DNA of 6,606 bases, taken from positions 1 through 6,606 of the forward strand of contig CAJKOJ010000084.1 of NCBI GenBank assembly GCA_905201505.1. The letters run 5' to 3'. Within the stretch, counting starts at the first letter, position 1. Every line of letters begins with the position of its first letter. The notes below the pieces were generated by a model. The model was not told where the DNA came from, did no database searches, and saw nothing but the letters and a program-made list of their open reading frames with translations. Origin of the DNA: an uncultured Eubacteriales bacterium. GTDB taxonomy: Bacteria > Bacillota > Clostridia > Lachnospirales > CAG-274. Of the stretch, positions 1-5,015 are shown piece by piece. The translations under genes and the position numbers were made by a program.

Positions 1-172
1 AACTTCTGACGTGATAAACTATTTATATATTAAGTTATATGACTTCCTTTATATAATATAATTAATTACGTTTATTATACTAAGGAGTTATTTTTTTACA
101 AATTTTTATTATACATAAGTATATTTTTAAATATTTAACTGAAGTGCATATCTATACAGATGAATATTTATA

Positions 173-757
173 TCAGTTATTTGACTTTTCAGCTTCGGCA
201 GCCTCTGCTTGTTTCATAAGTTCTTCAAACTGTGCCTCTTTTTCAGTATTCTCTTTAGCTTTCTCATCTGCATATATTTCATTTATAGGTATTTCGTCAA
301 TAATTGGGTCATTTTCATCAACCGGTGAAATATCAATAAAGCTGTTATTTTCATTAATTGTGGCTGGTTTAGTATCACTATTCCAACTGACTTTTGCGTT
401 TACTGCCTCTCCTACTGCTCTGAGAGGGAGCATAAACTTTCCGTCAATTATTTGCTGAGGAACTTCAGGTGTAACAGATGTATCGTTTACAGTAAATGTC
501 TCTTCACCGTTTGTAAGGGTTATTGTAATTTTTTTCTTAGAATTTGTTAAAGTAGCTGTTTTAGTATTGTTATCCCATTCAGCAGTATAACCCATATACT
601 CAAATACACCTCTTACTGGGACAAGAGTACGACCTTCAACAATAACACCTTTATCAGCAACTAAATTACCATTTGAATACACAGTAACACTATCGGCTGC
701 CATAACCGGAAGTGTGAGCATAGCTGTAGTAATGGCTGTAAGTATAAGTTTTTTCAT
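173..757 (-). CDS. Secreted copper amine oxidase N-terminal-domain protein
   Basis: This 194-residue protein starts with a typical signal peptide: Lys2-Lys3, a hydrophobic stretch to about residue 18, and a likely cleavage after Ala20 or Ala21 (PVMA/AD). Residues about 24-135 resemble the copper amine oxidase N-terminal domain family (PF07833), with its two repeated halves recognisable from GRTLVPVRGVFEYMG near 42-56 and GKFMLPLRAVGEAV near 106-119, each followed by a V/A-x-W strand. In Firmicutes this domain occurs in many cell-surface proteins and is not itself an oxidase; no catalytic domain is present. Residues 140-194 are an acidic tail turning into a Glu/Ala/Lys-rich probable helix. I chose the ATG at 757 because AGGAGG (771-766) lies 8 bases before it; the in-frame TTG at 763 is too close to that site. 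No clear terminator follows the stop. The extracytoplasmic location is inferred; the exact role is unknown. Confidence 0.85.
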   Translation of the reverse strand: MKKLILTAITTAMLTLPVMAADSVTVYSNGNLVADKGVIVEGRTLVPVRGVFEYMGYTAEWDNNTKTATLTNSKKKITITLTNGEETFTVNDTSVTPEVPQQIIDGKFMLPLRAVGEAVNAKVSWNSDTKPATINENNSFIDISPVDENDPIIDEIPINEIYADEKAKENTEKEAQFEELMKQAEAAEAEKSNN

Positions 758-788
758 TTGCAAGACCTCCTATGTTTTTCATACTTAT

Positions 789-817
789 ATCATATCAGTT
801 TTAATATATATAGTCAA
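789..817 (-). promoter_or_regulatory. Sigma-A-type promoter of the secreted protein gene
   Basis: On the minus strand, TTGACT (817-812) and TATGAT (794-789) are separated by exactly 17 bases, each one base away from the consensus. Transcription would start near 782, giving a leader of about 25 bases that includes the AGGAGG site before the ATG at 757. Confidence 0.7.
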
Positions 818-1032
818 TATATGTGCTGCATATAAAGTAAAATATATAATTATTAATTAAAGGATACTGTTTATGTAATTATACGTAATAAATTAAATAA
901 TTTTAAGTTTTGGTAAAAAGTATAAATTATTTAAAATAATTAAATAGGCATAGAATATGTGTTTTTAACTTGTGCTTCATAACTTATACATCTTAAAGTT
1001 TATATATTAATTTAAATTATAGTAAAAAATAC
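818..1032. other. AT-rich intergenic spacer, nothing recognised
   Basis: This spacer lies between two promoters that point away from each other. It is very AT-rich, with short A/T palindromes but no ORF with a ribosome binding site, no GC-stemmed hairpin and no repeat that I can support. It may hold operator sites for either promoter, but none is visible. Confidence 0.5.
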
Positions 1033-1061
1033 TTGCGTTGAAGTATATATTGTGATATAAT
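1033..1061 (+). promoter_or_regulatory. Sigma-A-type promoter of the c-di-GMP riboswitch transcript
   Basis: TTGCGT (1033-1038) and a perfect TATAAT (1056-1061) are separated by 17 bases. The expected transcription start near 1068 lies about ten bases before the riboswitch aptamer begins, so the aptamer would sit at the extreme 5' end of the RNA. This indicates that the riboswitch is transcribed from its own promoter and is not a stray fragment. Confidence 0.7.
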
Positions 1062-1077
1062 AATATTATTAATAGAT

Positions 1078-1158
1078 ATATGGCAAACTAATTGAAAGGT
1101 TAGGACGCAAAGCCAAGGGTCTAAGCTCTTTAAATAGAGTAAGATAGCCGGTTGCCTG
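1078..1158 (+). promoter_or_regulatory. Cyclic di-GMP-I (GEMM) riboswitch aptamer
   Basis: The element matches the c-di-GMP-I aptamer in order. GGCAA (1082-1086) pairs with TTGCC (1152-1156) to form P1. A hairpin follows, CTAATT (1088-1093) and GGTTAG (1098-1103), capped by a GAAA tetraloop. Then comes the hallmark GACGCAAAGCC core (1104-1114), and a second arm GGGTCTAAG...AAGATAGCC (1117-1149) whose distal stem GCTCT/AGAGT closes a TTAAAT loop. The CTAA and AAGATAG segments are where the tetraloop receptor lies in this family. Aptamers of this class bind the second messenger cyclic di-GMP and usually control motility, adhesion or pilus genes in cis. Here the sense strand downstream holds no convincing gene before the terminator at 1439-1477, and both flanking genes point the other way. 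Identity is secure from the conserved core; the regulated target is unknown. Confidence 0.9.
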
Positions 1159-1173
1159 TTTTATGAACAGAAA

Positions 1174-1241
1174 AAACTTTGTTTCCCCCAATTATCTTAG
1201 ATAATTTTCAAAGGTTAGTTGCTGTATTGTAACTTTTTTTT
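1174..1241 (+). terminator. Possible riboswitch expression platform: antiterminator/terminator
   Basis: AAAG-G-TTA (1210-1217, one bulged G) can pair with TAACTTT (1230-1236), followed by a T-run to 1241: a weak intrinsic-terminator shape. The 5' arm of that stem can alternatively pair upstream, where AACTTTG (1175-1181) matches CAAAG-G-TT (1209-1216), enclosing a perfect hairpin AATTATC-TTA-GATAATT (1190-1206). The two pairings are mutually exclusive, as expected of a transcription-attenuation platform. The stems are AT-rich and hand-folded, so this remains a hypothesis. Confidence 0.35.
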
Positions 1242-1342
1242 GTGATTTTTTTGAGATTGGGCAACTGAAGTGAGGTAGTTTTGATATTCCTCCCAGTTTT
1301 TCATTTCTACCTATCTTGGAATAAAAAAAGTATAATATCTAT

Positions 1343-1477
1343 TTGTTTCGTTGGATATTGAACTTAGCGGACAATATATCTGTTAATATCATAGCTAGTA
1401 CGGTTTAGCTATGTTGAATATTTTAGCCTATGGCTATCAAAAAAGCTCTCATTCCCCTTTCCACAGAGAGCTTTTTT
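1343..1477 (+). ncRNA. Candidate structured RNA downstream of the riboswitch
   Basis: Three hairpins follow each other closely here. GATATT-G-AAC (1354-1363) pairs with GTTAATATC (1382-1390) with one bulged G. CATAGCTA (1390-1397) pairs perfectly over 8 bp with TAGCTATG (1406-1413), sharing base 1390 with the preceding stem. TAGCC (1424-1428) pairs with GGCTA (1432-1436) around a 3-base loop. The run ends at the strong terminator at 1439-1477. No open reading frame of useful length spans it. It could be the non-coding output of the c-di-GMP riboswitch transcript, or a separate small RNA: a TATAAT occurs at 1331-1336, though without a convincing -35 box. I do not recognise a known RNA family. 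Hairpins by eye in AT-rich DNA can be chance, so confidence is low. Confidence 0.3.
1439..1477. terminator. Strong bidirectional intrinsic terminator
   Basis: A perfect 12-bp stem, with A6-GCTCTC (1439-1450) pairing GAGAGC-T6 (1466-1477), encloses a 15-base loop. The core is GC-containing and both strands end in six T residues, so it can stop transcription either way. It would end the riboswitch transcript on the plus strand, and on the minus strand the flavoprotein gene that stops about 67 bases away at 1545. Confidence 0.85.
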
Positions 1478-1544
1478 GTTTGCGTAAATCTTGTTTACAG
1501 TAATCATTTAAATATATGAAAATAGTGTTATTGGCAGGAAATAA

Positions 1545-2000
1545 TTACATACTAATATATTTATTTAATTTATACTGTTTTTTTTCAATATCAAATAATT
1601 CTAAGAAGGGAATCCCATCTTTATATATCCATTTTTCTAAATATGTCGGGACAATAACAAATAATCGTTCGTTTTTTAATGACGTATACATATTATAGGA
1701 ATTGTTATAGCATTCTTTATATATTCTTAAAAAGGTTTTATTCTTTGTAGGATGTCCTATATCTTTACATATTCCTTGTATTTGAATATTGTCTATACAT
1801 AATGCCACTTTGGGATTATTAATGAGCTGATTGTATTTTCTTAATTCTTTATCTGTTTGGAAGTAAAAGAGACCATCAATTTGAATAATGCTCATCATTC
1901 TGGAGGTTACCATATCGTTTTCAGATGTAGAAAGTACCATCTTTCTTGCTTTTCCGTATTCAATAAGAAATTTATTATATTTATCTTTAAAAGTATCCAT
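1545..2000 (-). CDS. Pyridoxamine 5'-phosphate oxidase-family flavoprotein
   Basis: This 151-residue protein resembles the small pyridoxamine 5'-phosphate oxidase-like split-barrel family that binds FMN or a related flavin. The N-terminal half carries the usual succession: a strand MVLSTSEND (21-29), the short TSRMM motif (32-36) where family members contact flavin phosphate, GLFYFQTD (43-50), then KYNQLINNPKVALCID (55-70). The C-terminal half (about 85-140) is less typical, with a YNNSYNMY segment and a predicted strand RLFVIVPTYLEKW. Such proteins are usually cytoplasmic oxidoreductases or flavin carriers; a genuine vitamin B6 role cannot be assumed, because the full PdxH signature is absent. 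AGGAGA (2013-2008) lies 7 bases before the ATG and supports the start. It has its own promoter upstream and ends towards the terminator at 1439-1477, so it appears monocistronic. The substrate is unknown. Confidence 0.8.
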   Translation of the reverse strand: MDTFKDKYNKFLIEYGKARKMVLSTSENDMVTSRMMSIIQIDGLFYFQTDKELRKYNQLINNPKVALCIDNIQIQGICKDIGHPTKNKTFLRIYKECYNNSYNMYTSLKNERLFVIVPTYLEKWIYKDGIPFLELFDIEKKQYKLNKYISM

Positions 2001-2038
2001 ACAGGTTTCTCCTAAGTAAAATTATTTTTTTTATATTT

Positions 2039-2067
2039 ATTATACTGTTTTCTGTATTCTTTTGCAA
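2039..2067 (-). promoter_or_regulatory. Sigma-A-type promoter of the flavoprotein gene
   Basis: On the minus strand, TTGCAA (2067-2062) and a perfect TATAAT (2044-2039) are separated by 17 bases. The start site would fall near 2032, giving a leader of about 31 bases with the AGGAGA site. A GC-rich hairpin ends only five bases upstream of the -35 box. Confidence 0.7.
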
Positions 2068-2072
2068 CACAC

Positions 2073-2102
2073 ACCCCCTGATTCTAAAATGAAACAGGGG
2101 GT
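2073..2102. repeat. GC-rich inverted repeat between deacetylase and flavoprotein genes
   Basis: ACCCCCTG (2073-2080) and CAGGGGGT (2095-2102) form a perfect 8-bp stem with a 14-base loop in otherwise AT-rich DNA. It lies about 60 bases past the stop of the deacetylase gene, so it may terminate that transcript, but neither side has a T-run. It also adjoins the -35 box at 2067-2062 and could instead be a protein-binding site. Confidence 0.45.
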
Positions 2103-2163
2103 ATATATAGGCTGAATTATGCAGTTTATTTCCAAGGTTTGTTATTATATAGAATAAGAATAT

Positions 2164-2946
2164 TTATTCAACAAGTTCACTTGCAAATACAAAGTCAACA
2201 CGGTTTCCTACTTCTTCAAGTACTTCTCTGATTGCGGCAGCAGTAACCTTACCCCCCTCAGCTCCTACATGACCTATAGCAAGGGAGGAGCCTTTTTCTT
2301 CGGCTATTTTAATAGCCTTTCTGAGATTTTCTTTTATTTTGTTTTTATCCTGTGTACTGTCTAAAAACACGTCTCGTTTAACTGTGGGGACACCTAGTTC
2401 CTTTGCTGTGTCACTTGCAATTGATTTTGCTGTTGTTACGCTGTCAACATAGAACCAGCCTTTTTCTTTTGCTATTTCCAATATTGCAGTCATTTTCTCC
2501 TTGTCTTCTGTTATCAGTGAACCCATATGGTTATTAAAGCCTACAGCTTTATTTAATTGTTCAGCGTTTTTAATAAATGTATTTCTGGTTTCTTCTATTG
2601 ACATATTTCCCAGAATAGGAGTTTCGCCAAGCCAGCTTCTCTTGCCTGTGTGTGCTTCCATTGGCTGATGAAGTATAACTTCTTTACCTGCTTCTATGAG
2701 CTTATTCATTTCATTTACACTTTCAGGCATATAGGGCATTACAGCTCCTGTAAATTTAATTGGCAGTTTAAGCATTTCTTCTGTACCTGCTGAATTGTTG
2801 CCAAAGTCATCTATTACAATTGCAACCTTTGGCTTTTCTATGTCAGCTACAGACGCTGTTTTAGGTTGTATAAGCCTTATTATTAAAACAAAGAATATTA
2901 ATAACAGTATAATTTCTGATATTGTGACTAATTTGCCGATTTTCAT
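2164..2946 (-). CDS. Membrane-anchored divergent polysaccharide deacetylase (DUF610/YibQ-like)
   Basis: From the chosen start this is 260 residues. Residues about 7-26 form one hydrophobic segment that should act as an uncleaved membrane anchor or signal, placing the rest outside the membrane. Residues 40-260 match the divergent polysaccharide deacetylase family (PF04748), a NodB-like barrel: VAIVIDDFGN (41-50) with the paired Asp, LHQPMEA (92-98), FNNHMGS (137-143), RDVFLDS (191-197) and AIGHVG (223-228). The Asp/His residues are at the positions where related deacetylases bind metal, but enzymatic activity of this branch is poorly established, so the substrate (a cell-wall or surface glycan) is inferred. 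I chose the ATG at 2946 because GGGGTG lies about 5 bases upstream and the anchor follows directly; in-frame ATGs at 3003 and 2961 have no ribosome binding site. It is divergent from the phosphoesterase operon. Confidence 0.85.
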   Translation of the reverse strand: MKIGKLVTISEIILLLIFFVLIIRLIQPKTASVADIEKPKVAIVIDDFGNNSAGTEEMLKLPIKFTGAVMPYMPESVNEMNKLIEAGKEVILHQPMEAHTGKRSWLGETPILGNMSIEETRNTFIKNAEQLNKAVGFNNHMGSLITEDKEKMTAILEIAKEKGWFYVDSVTTAKSIASDTAKELGVPTVKRDVFLDSTQDKNKIKENLRKAIKIAEEKGSSLAIGHVGAEGGKVTAAAIREVLEEVGNRVDFVFASELVE

Positions 2947-3034
2947 ATTTACACCCCACATTTTTTTTGATACAATTAAAAAAACATTTAAATTATTTGT
3001 CATTAAGTTTATAAATATTTAAAGGAGAATTGTT

Positions 3035-3580
3035 ATGAAGTTAATGTTTGCATCAGATATTCATGGTTCACTTTTCTATGCTGAAAAAACAGTAAGTGCA
3101 TATAATGCTGAAAAGGCTGAAAAGCTTATACTCTTAGGTGATTTATTATATCATGGCCCGAGAAATGACCTTCCGAAGGATTATAATCCAAAAGGTGTTA
3201 TTACTTTGCTGAATAATATAAAGCAGGAAATATTGGCAGTAAGGGGAAACTGTGAGGCTGAAGTTGACCAAATGGTGCTTGAATTTCCTGTTATGGCTGA
3301 ATATTGCACTATGTTTGTAGACGGCAGAATGTGGTTTATAACACATGGGCATAAATTTAATACGTCAAACCCTCCTATGCTTAAAAAAGGAGATTTGCTT
3401 ATTCATGGACATACGCATATTCAGGCAATAGAGGAACAGCCTGATGGTTATATTTATATTAATCCCGGGTCAGCATCTATTCCTAAAAATGACAACAAAA
3501 ATAGCTATATGATTTATGAGAAAGGTAAATTTATTATAAAGGATTTTGAAGGCAGCACAATAAAGGAGCTTGAACTATAA
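3035..3580 (+). CDS. yfcE: YfcE-type metal-dependent phosphodiesterase
   Basis: This 181-residue protein matches YfcE/MJ0936-type calcineurin-like phosphoesterases in length (E. coli YfcE is close to 184) and in all metal-binding motifs: D8-x-H10 in ASDIHG, GD36 in LLGDLLYHGPRN, GN72 in VRGNCE, H104 in THGH, and GH126-T-H128. INPGSASIPK (about 142-151) is the usual C-terminal family signature. Family members hydrolyse phosphodiesters using two metal ions, normally Mn2+; the physiological substrate is unknown. It should be cytoplasmic, as there is no signal peptide. GGAG (3024-3027) lies 7 bases before the ATG. A possible weak promoter is TTGATA (2967-2972) with AATTAT (2991-2996), 18 bases apart. 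Its stop overlaps the start of the permease gene by one base (TAATG), so the two are almost certainly cotranscribed. Confidence 0.9.
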   Translation: MKLMFASDIHGSLFYAEKTVSAYNAEKAEKLILLGDLLYHGPRNDLPKDYNPKGVITLLNNIKQEILAVRGNCEAEVDQMVLEFPVMAEYCTMFVDGRMWFITHGHKFNTSNPPMLKKGDLLIHGHTHIQAIEEQPDGYIYINPGSASIPKNDNKNSYMIYEKGKFIIKDFEGSTIKELEL

Positions 3581-4569
3581 TGGATACACTTATTTTTTCT
3601 GTAAATGCAGTAGCCCCTATTATTCTTGTTATTTTGTTGGGATATTTCATACAAAGAATAAATATGGTGCCTGAAAATTTCTTTGTATATGCCAACAAGC
3701 TGGTTTTTAATGTTGCCATACCTGTTTACCTGTTTTACAGTGTATATAATATTGAAAATCTTTCGGATATTAATTGGCGTCTTATATTATTTGCTGTTAT
3801 AATGGTTATATTTATTTGTCTTGCGGCAGCTGTATTTTTTATGATGTATACTAAGGACAGTGGAAAAAGAGGCGTATTGATACAATGTGCCTTTCGTTCA
3901 AATTATGCCATTATAGGCATTCCCTTAGCCAAGGCTATGGGAGGAGAATCTGCTCTTGCAACAGCTGCGGTTGTGTCAGCTGTTGGTATACCTACTTTCA
4001 ATATTCTTGCAGTAATTGTGTTATCTGTTTTCAGTTATGACAACAATGGAAAAAAGACATCATTTGTTGATATACTGAAATCTATATGCAAAAATCCTCT
4101 TATTATAGGTGTTGGATGTGCCTTGGTATGTCTTGCTGTAAGAAATTATGTACCATTTACAATAAAAGAAAATTTGCCTTTTATATATGATACAGTTGAG
4201 GACGTAGGTTCTTTGGCATCACCTCTTGCACTTATAGTGTTGGGCGGCAGATTTCAGGTATCTGCTGTTAAAGAACTTGCCAGGGATATTACATTTGGTG
4301 TATTGTGGCGTCTTATACTTGCTCCTGTTATATGTATGTTTATACTTATGACACTTGCAAACTATGGTATATTTGCTCTTTCAAAAGCAGACTTCCCTGC
4401 ACTCATTGCTTTTTATGGTTCTCCCGTAGCTGTAAGTTCAGCTATTATGGCTGAGAGTATGAACTGTCACGGAGAACTTGCAAGGCAGCTTGTAATTTGG
4501 TGTAATATAGTATCCATATTTACTGTTTTTGCAATTATTGTTGTTTGCAAGTATGCGGGGCTAATTTAG
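3580..4569 (+). CDS. AEC (auxin efflux carrier)-family permease
   Basis: The 329-residue product is almost entirely hydrophobic, with about ten membrane segments in two halves (roughly 9-27, 40-57, 68-90, 105-121, 127-151, then 172-187, 211-224, 238-261, 272-291 and 305-326) linked by a charged loop near 154-170. Family signatures are visible: FRSNYAIIGIPLA (105-117) in the first half, NPLIIG (172-177) opening the second, and YGSPVAVSSAIMAESM (279-294) near the end, the Pro/Ser-rich broken helix of bile/arsenite/auxin-type carriers. Bacterial AEC proteins are thought to move organic acids such as malate across the cytoplasmic membrane; the substrate here cannot be read from sequence. The start overlaps the phosphodiesterase stop by one base, with AAAGGAG (3562-3568) 11 bases upstream inside that gene, indicating coupling. 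It converges on the TIGR04086 gene with three bases between stops and no terminator. Confidence 0.9.
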   Translation: MDTLIFSVNAVAPIILVILLGYFIQRINMVPENFFVYANKLVFNVAIPVYLFYSVYNIENLSDINWRLILFAVIMVIFICLAAAVFFMMYTKDSGKRGVLIQCAFRSNYAIIGIPLAKAMGGESALATAAVVSAVGIPTFNILAVIVLSVFSYDNNGKKTSFVDILKSICKNPLIIGVGCALVCLAVRNYVPFTIKENLPFIYDTVEDVGSLASPLALIVLGGRFQVSAVKELARDITFGVLWRLILAPVICMFILMTLANYGIFALSKADFPALIAFYGSPVAVSSAIMAESMNCHGELARQLVIWCNIVSIFTVFAIIVVCKYAGLI

Positions 4570-4572
4570 TAT

Positions 4573-4950
4573 TTATTTTAAATTTATGCCTACTACTCCC
4601 CCTAAGCCGCCGCCTGCAACAGCCAGCATAAGACTTACAAGTATTTTTGATGAAAGATTGTAGTTTGGAATGAGAAGAAATCCTACAATACACATAATTA
4701 TAACATAAGACAAACCTGAAATTATACCCCATACAAGACCGCCTTTGTTTGCAGAACCGGCTGTTATTAAACCGCTTAATATACACACAACAGCGGTTGT
4801 AATTCTTATTATTGTGCTTATATGTTTTTCACTAAGATCAGTATATGTTATAAGCATAGCGAAAATAAAAAATACAATCATTGTGATTATGTAGCTGATT
4901 AATATACCTTTAAAAAGTGCAATGACGGGTGAGCTTTTTGACTTGAACAT
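4573..4950 (-). CDS. TIGR04086-family (YrzE-like) small membrane protein
   Basis: From the chosen start this is 125 residues with four predicted membrane segments (about 13-35, 45-66, 72-94, 102-122) and short polar connections. The FKGILISYIIT start of the first helix, the LSGLITAGSANKGGLVWGIISGLSY centre (58-82) and the glycine-rich last helix GGGLGGVVG resemble TIGR04086, a Firmicutes membrane family of unknown function that includes B. subtilis YrzE. Reading further upstream would give a 170-residue ORF from 5085, but that extension is antisense-like noise running into the prepilin gene. The ATG at 4950 has a perfect AGGAGG (4962-4957) six bases before it and begins the hydrophobic part. 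The Shine-Dalgarno lies inside the second arm of a 19-bp inverted repeat, which may control translation. It is likely cotranscribed with the prepilin-like gene, whose stop is 65 bases upstream. Confidence 0.82.
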   Translation of the reverse strand: MFKSKSSPVIALFKGILISYIITMIVFFIFAMLITYTDLSEKHISTIIRITTAVVCILSGLITAGSANKGGLVWGIISGLSYVIIMCIVGFLLIPNYNLSSKILVSLMLAVAGGGLGGVVGINLK

Positions 4951-4953
4951 AAA

Positions 4954-4999
4954 ATACCTCCTTGAATATCTTTTTATATTAAGATATTCAGGGAGGTAT
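4954..4999 (-). promoter_or_regulatory. Hairpin covering the ribosome binding site of the TIGR04086 gene
   Basis: Two 19-base arms (4954-4972 and 4981-4999) are inverted repeats with an 8-base loop and a single discrepancy (4963/4990): a mismatch (A against C) in the minus-strand RNA, a G-U pair on the plus strand. In the minus-strand mRNA the first arm carries ACCTCCC, an anti-Shine-Dalgarno, and the second carries the AAGGAGGT that serves the ATG at 4950. The base of the hairpin lies 16 bases after the prepilin stop. It could mask the ribosome site until a ribosome ending on the upstream gene opens it, or act as a weak terminator: only four T residues follow and they run into the ATG. Confidence 0.6.
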
Positions 5000-5015
5000 A
5001 AATTTATGAATAGTT

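Noticed and set aside
61..110. TATAAT-like boxes and AAGGAG on the plus strand near the left edge
   Set aside because: No start codon follows at a usable distance and the next frame is antisense to the secreted protein gene.
1163..1204. 13-residue plus-strand ORF just after the riboswitch
   Set aside because: It has no ribosome binding site and lies within the presumed antiterminator hairpin; too short to support.
1215..1304. 29-residue minus-strand frame beginning MKNWEEYQNY
   Set aside because: It looks protein-like at first but has only a weak AGGT upstream, runs through the poly-T of the plus-strand terminator (a Lys run) and resembles nothing I know. A remnant of a lost gene cannot be excluded.
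1160..1477. Group I intron or IS605-type element behind the riboswitch
   Set aside because: c-di-GMP riboswitches can sit next to such introns, but I see no conserved intron core, no transposase frame and no clear element ends.
2947..3003. Upstream starts of the deacetylase at 3003 and 2961
   Set aside because: Neither ATG has a Shine-Dalgarno (AT-only or poly-A upstream), while the ATG at 2946 has GGGGTG and leads straight into the membrane anchor.
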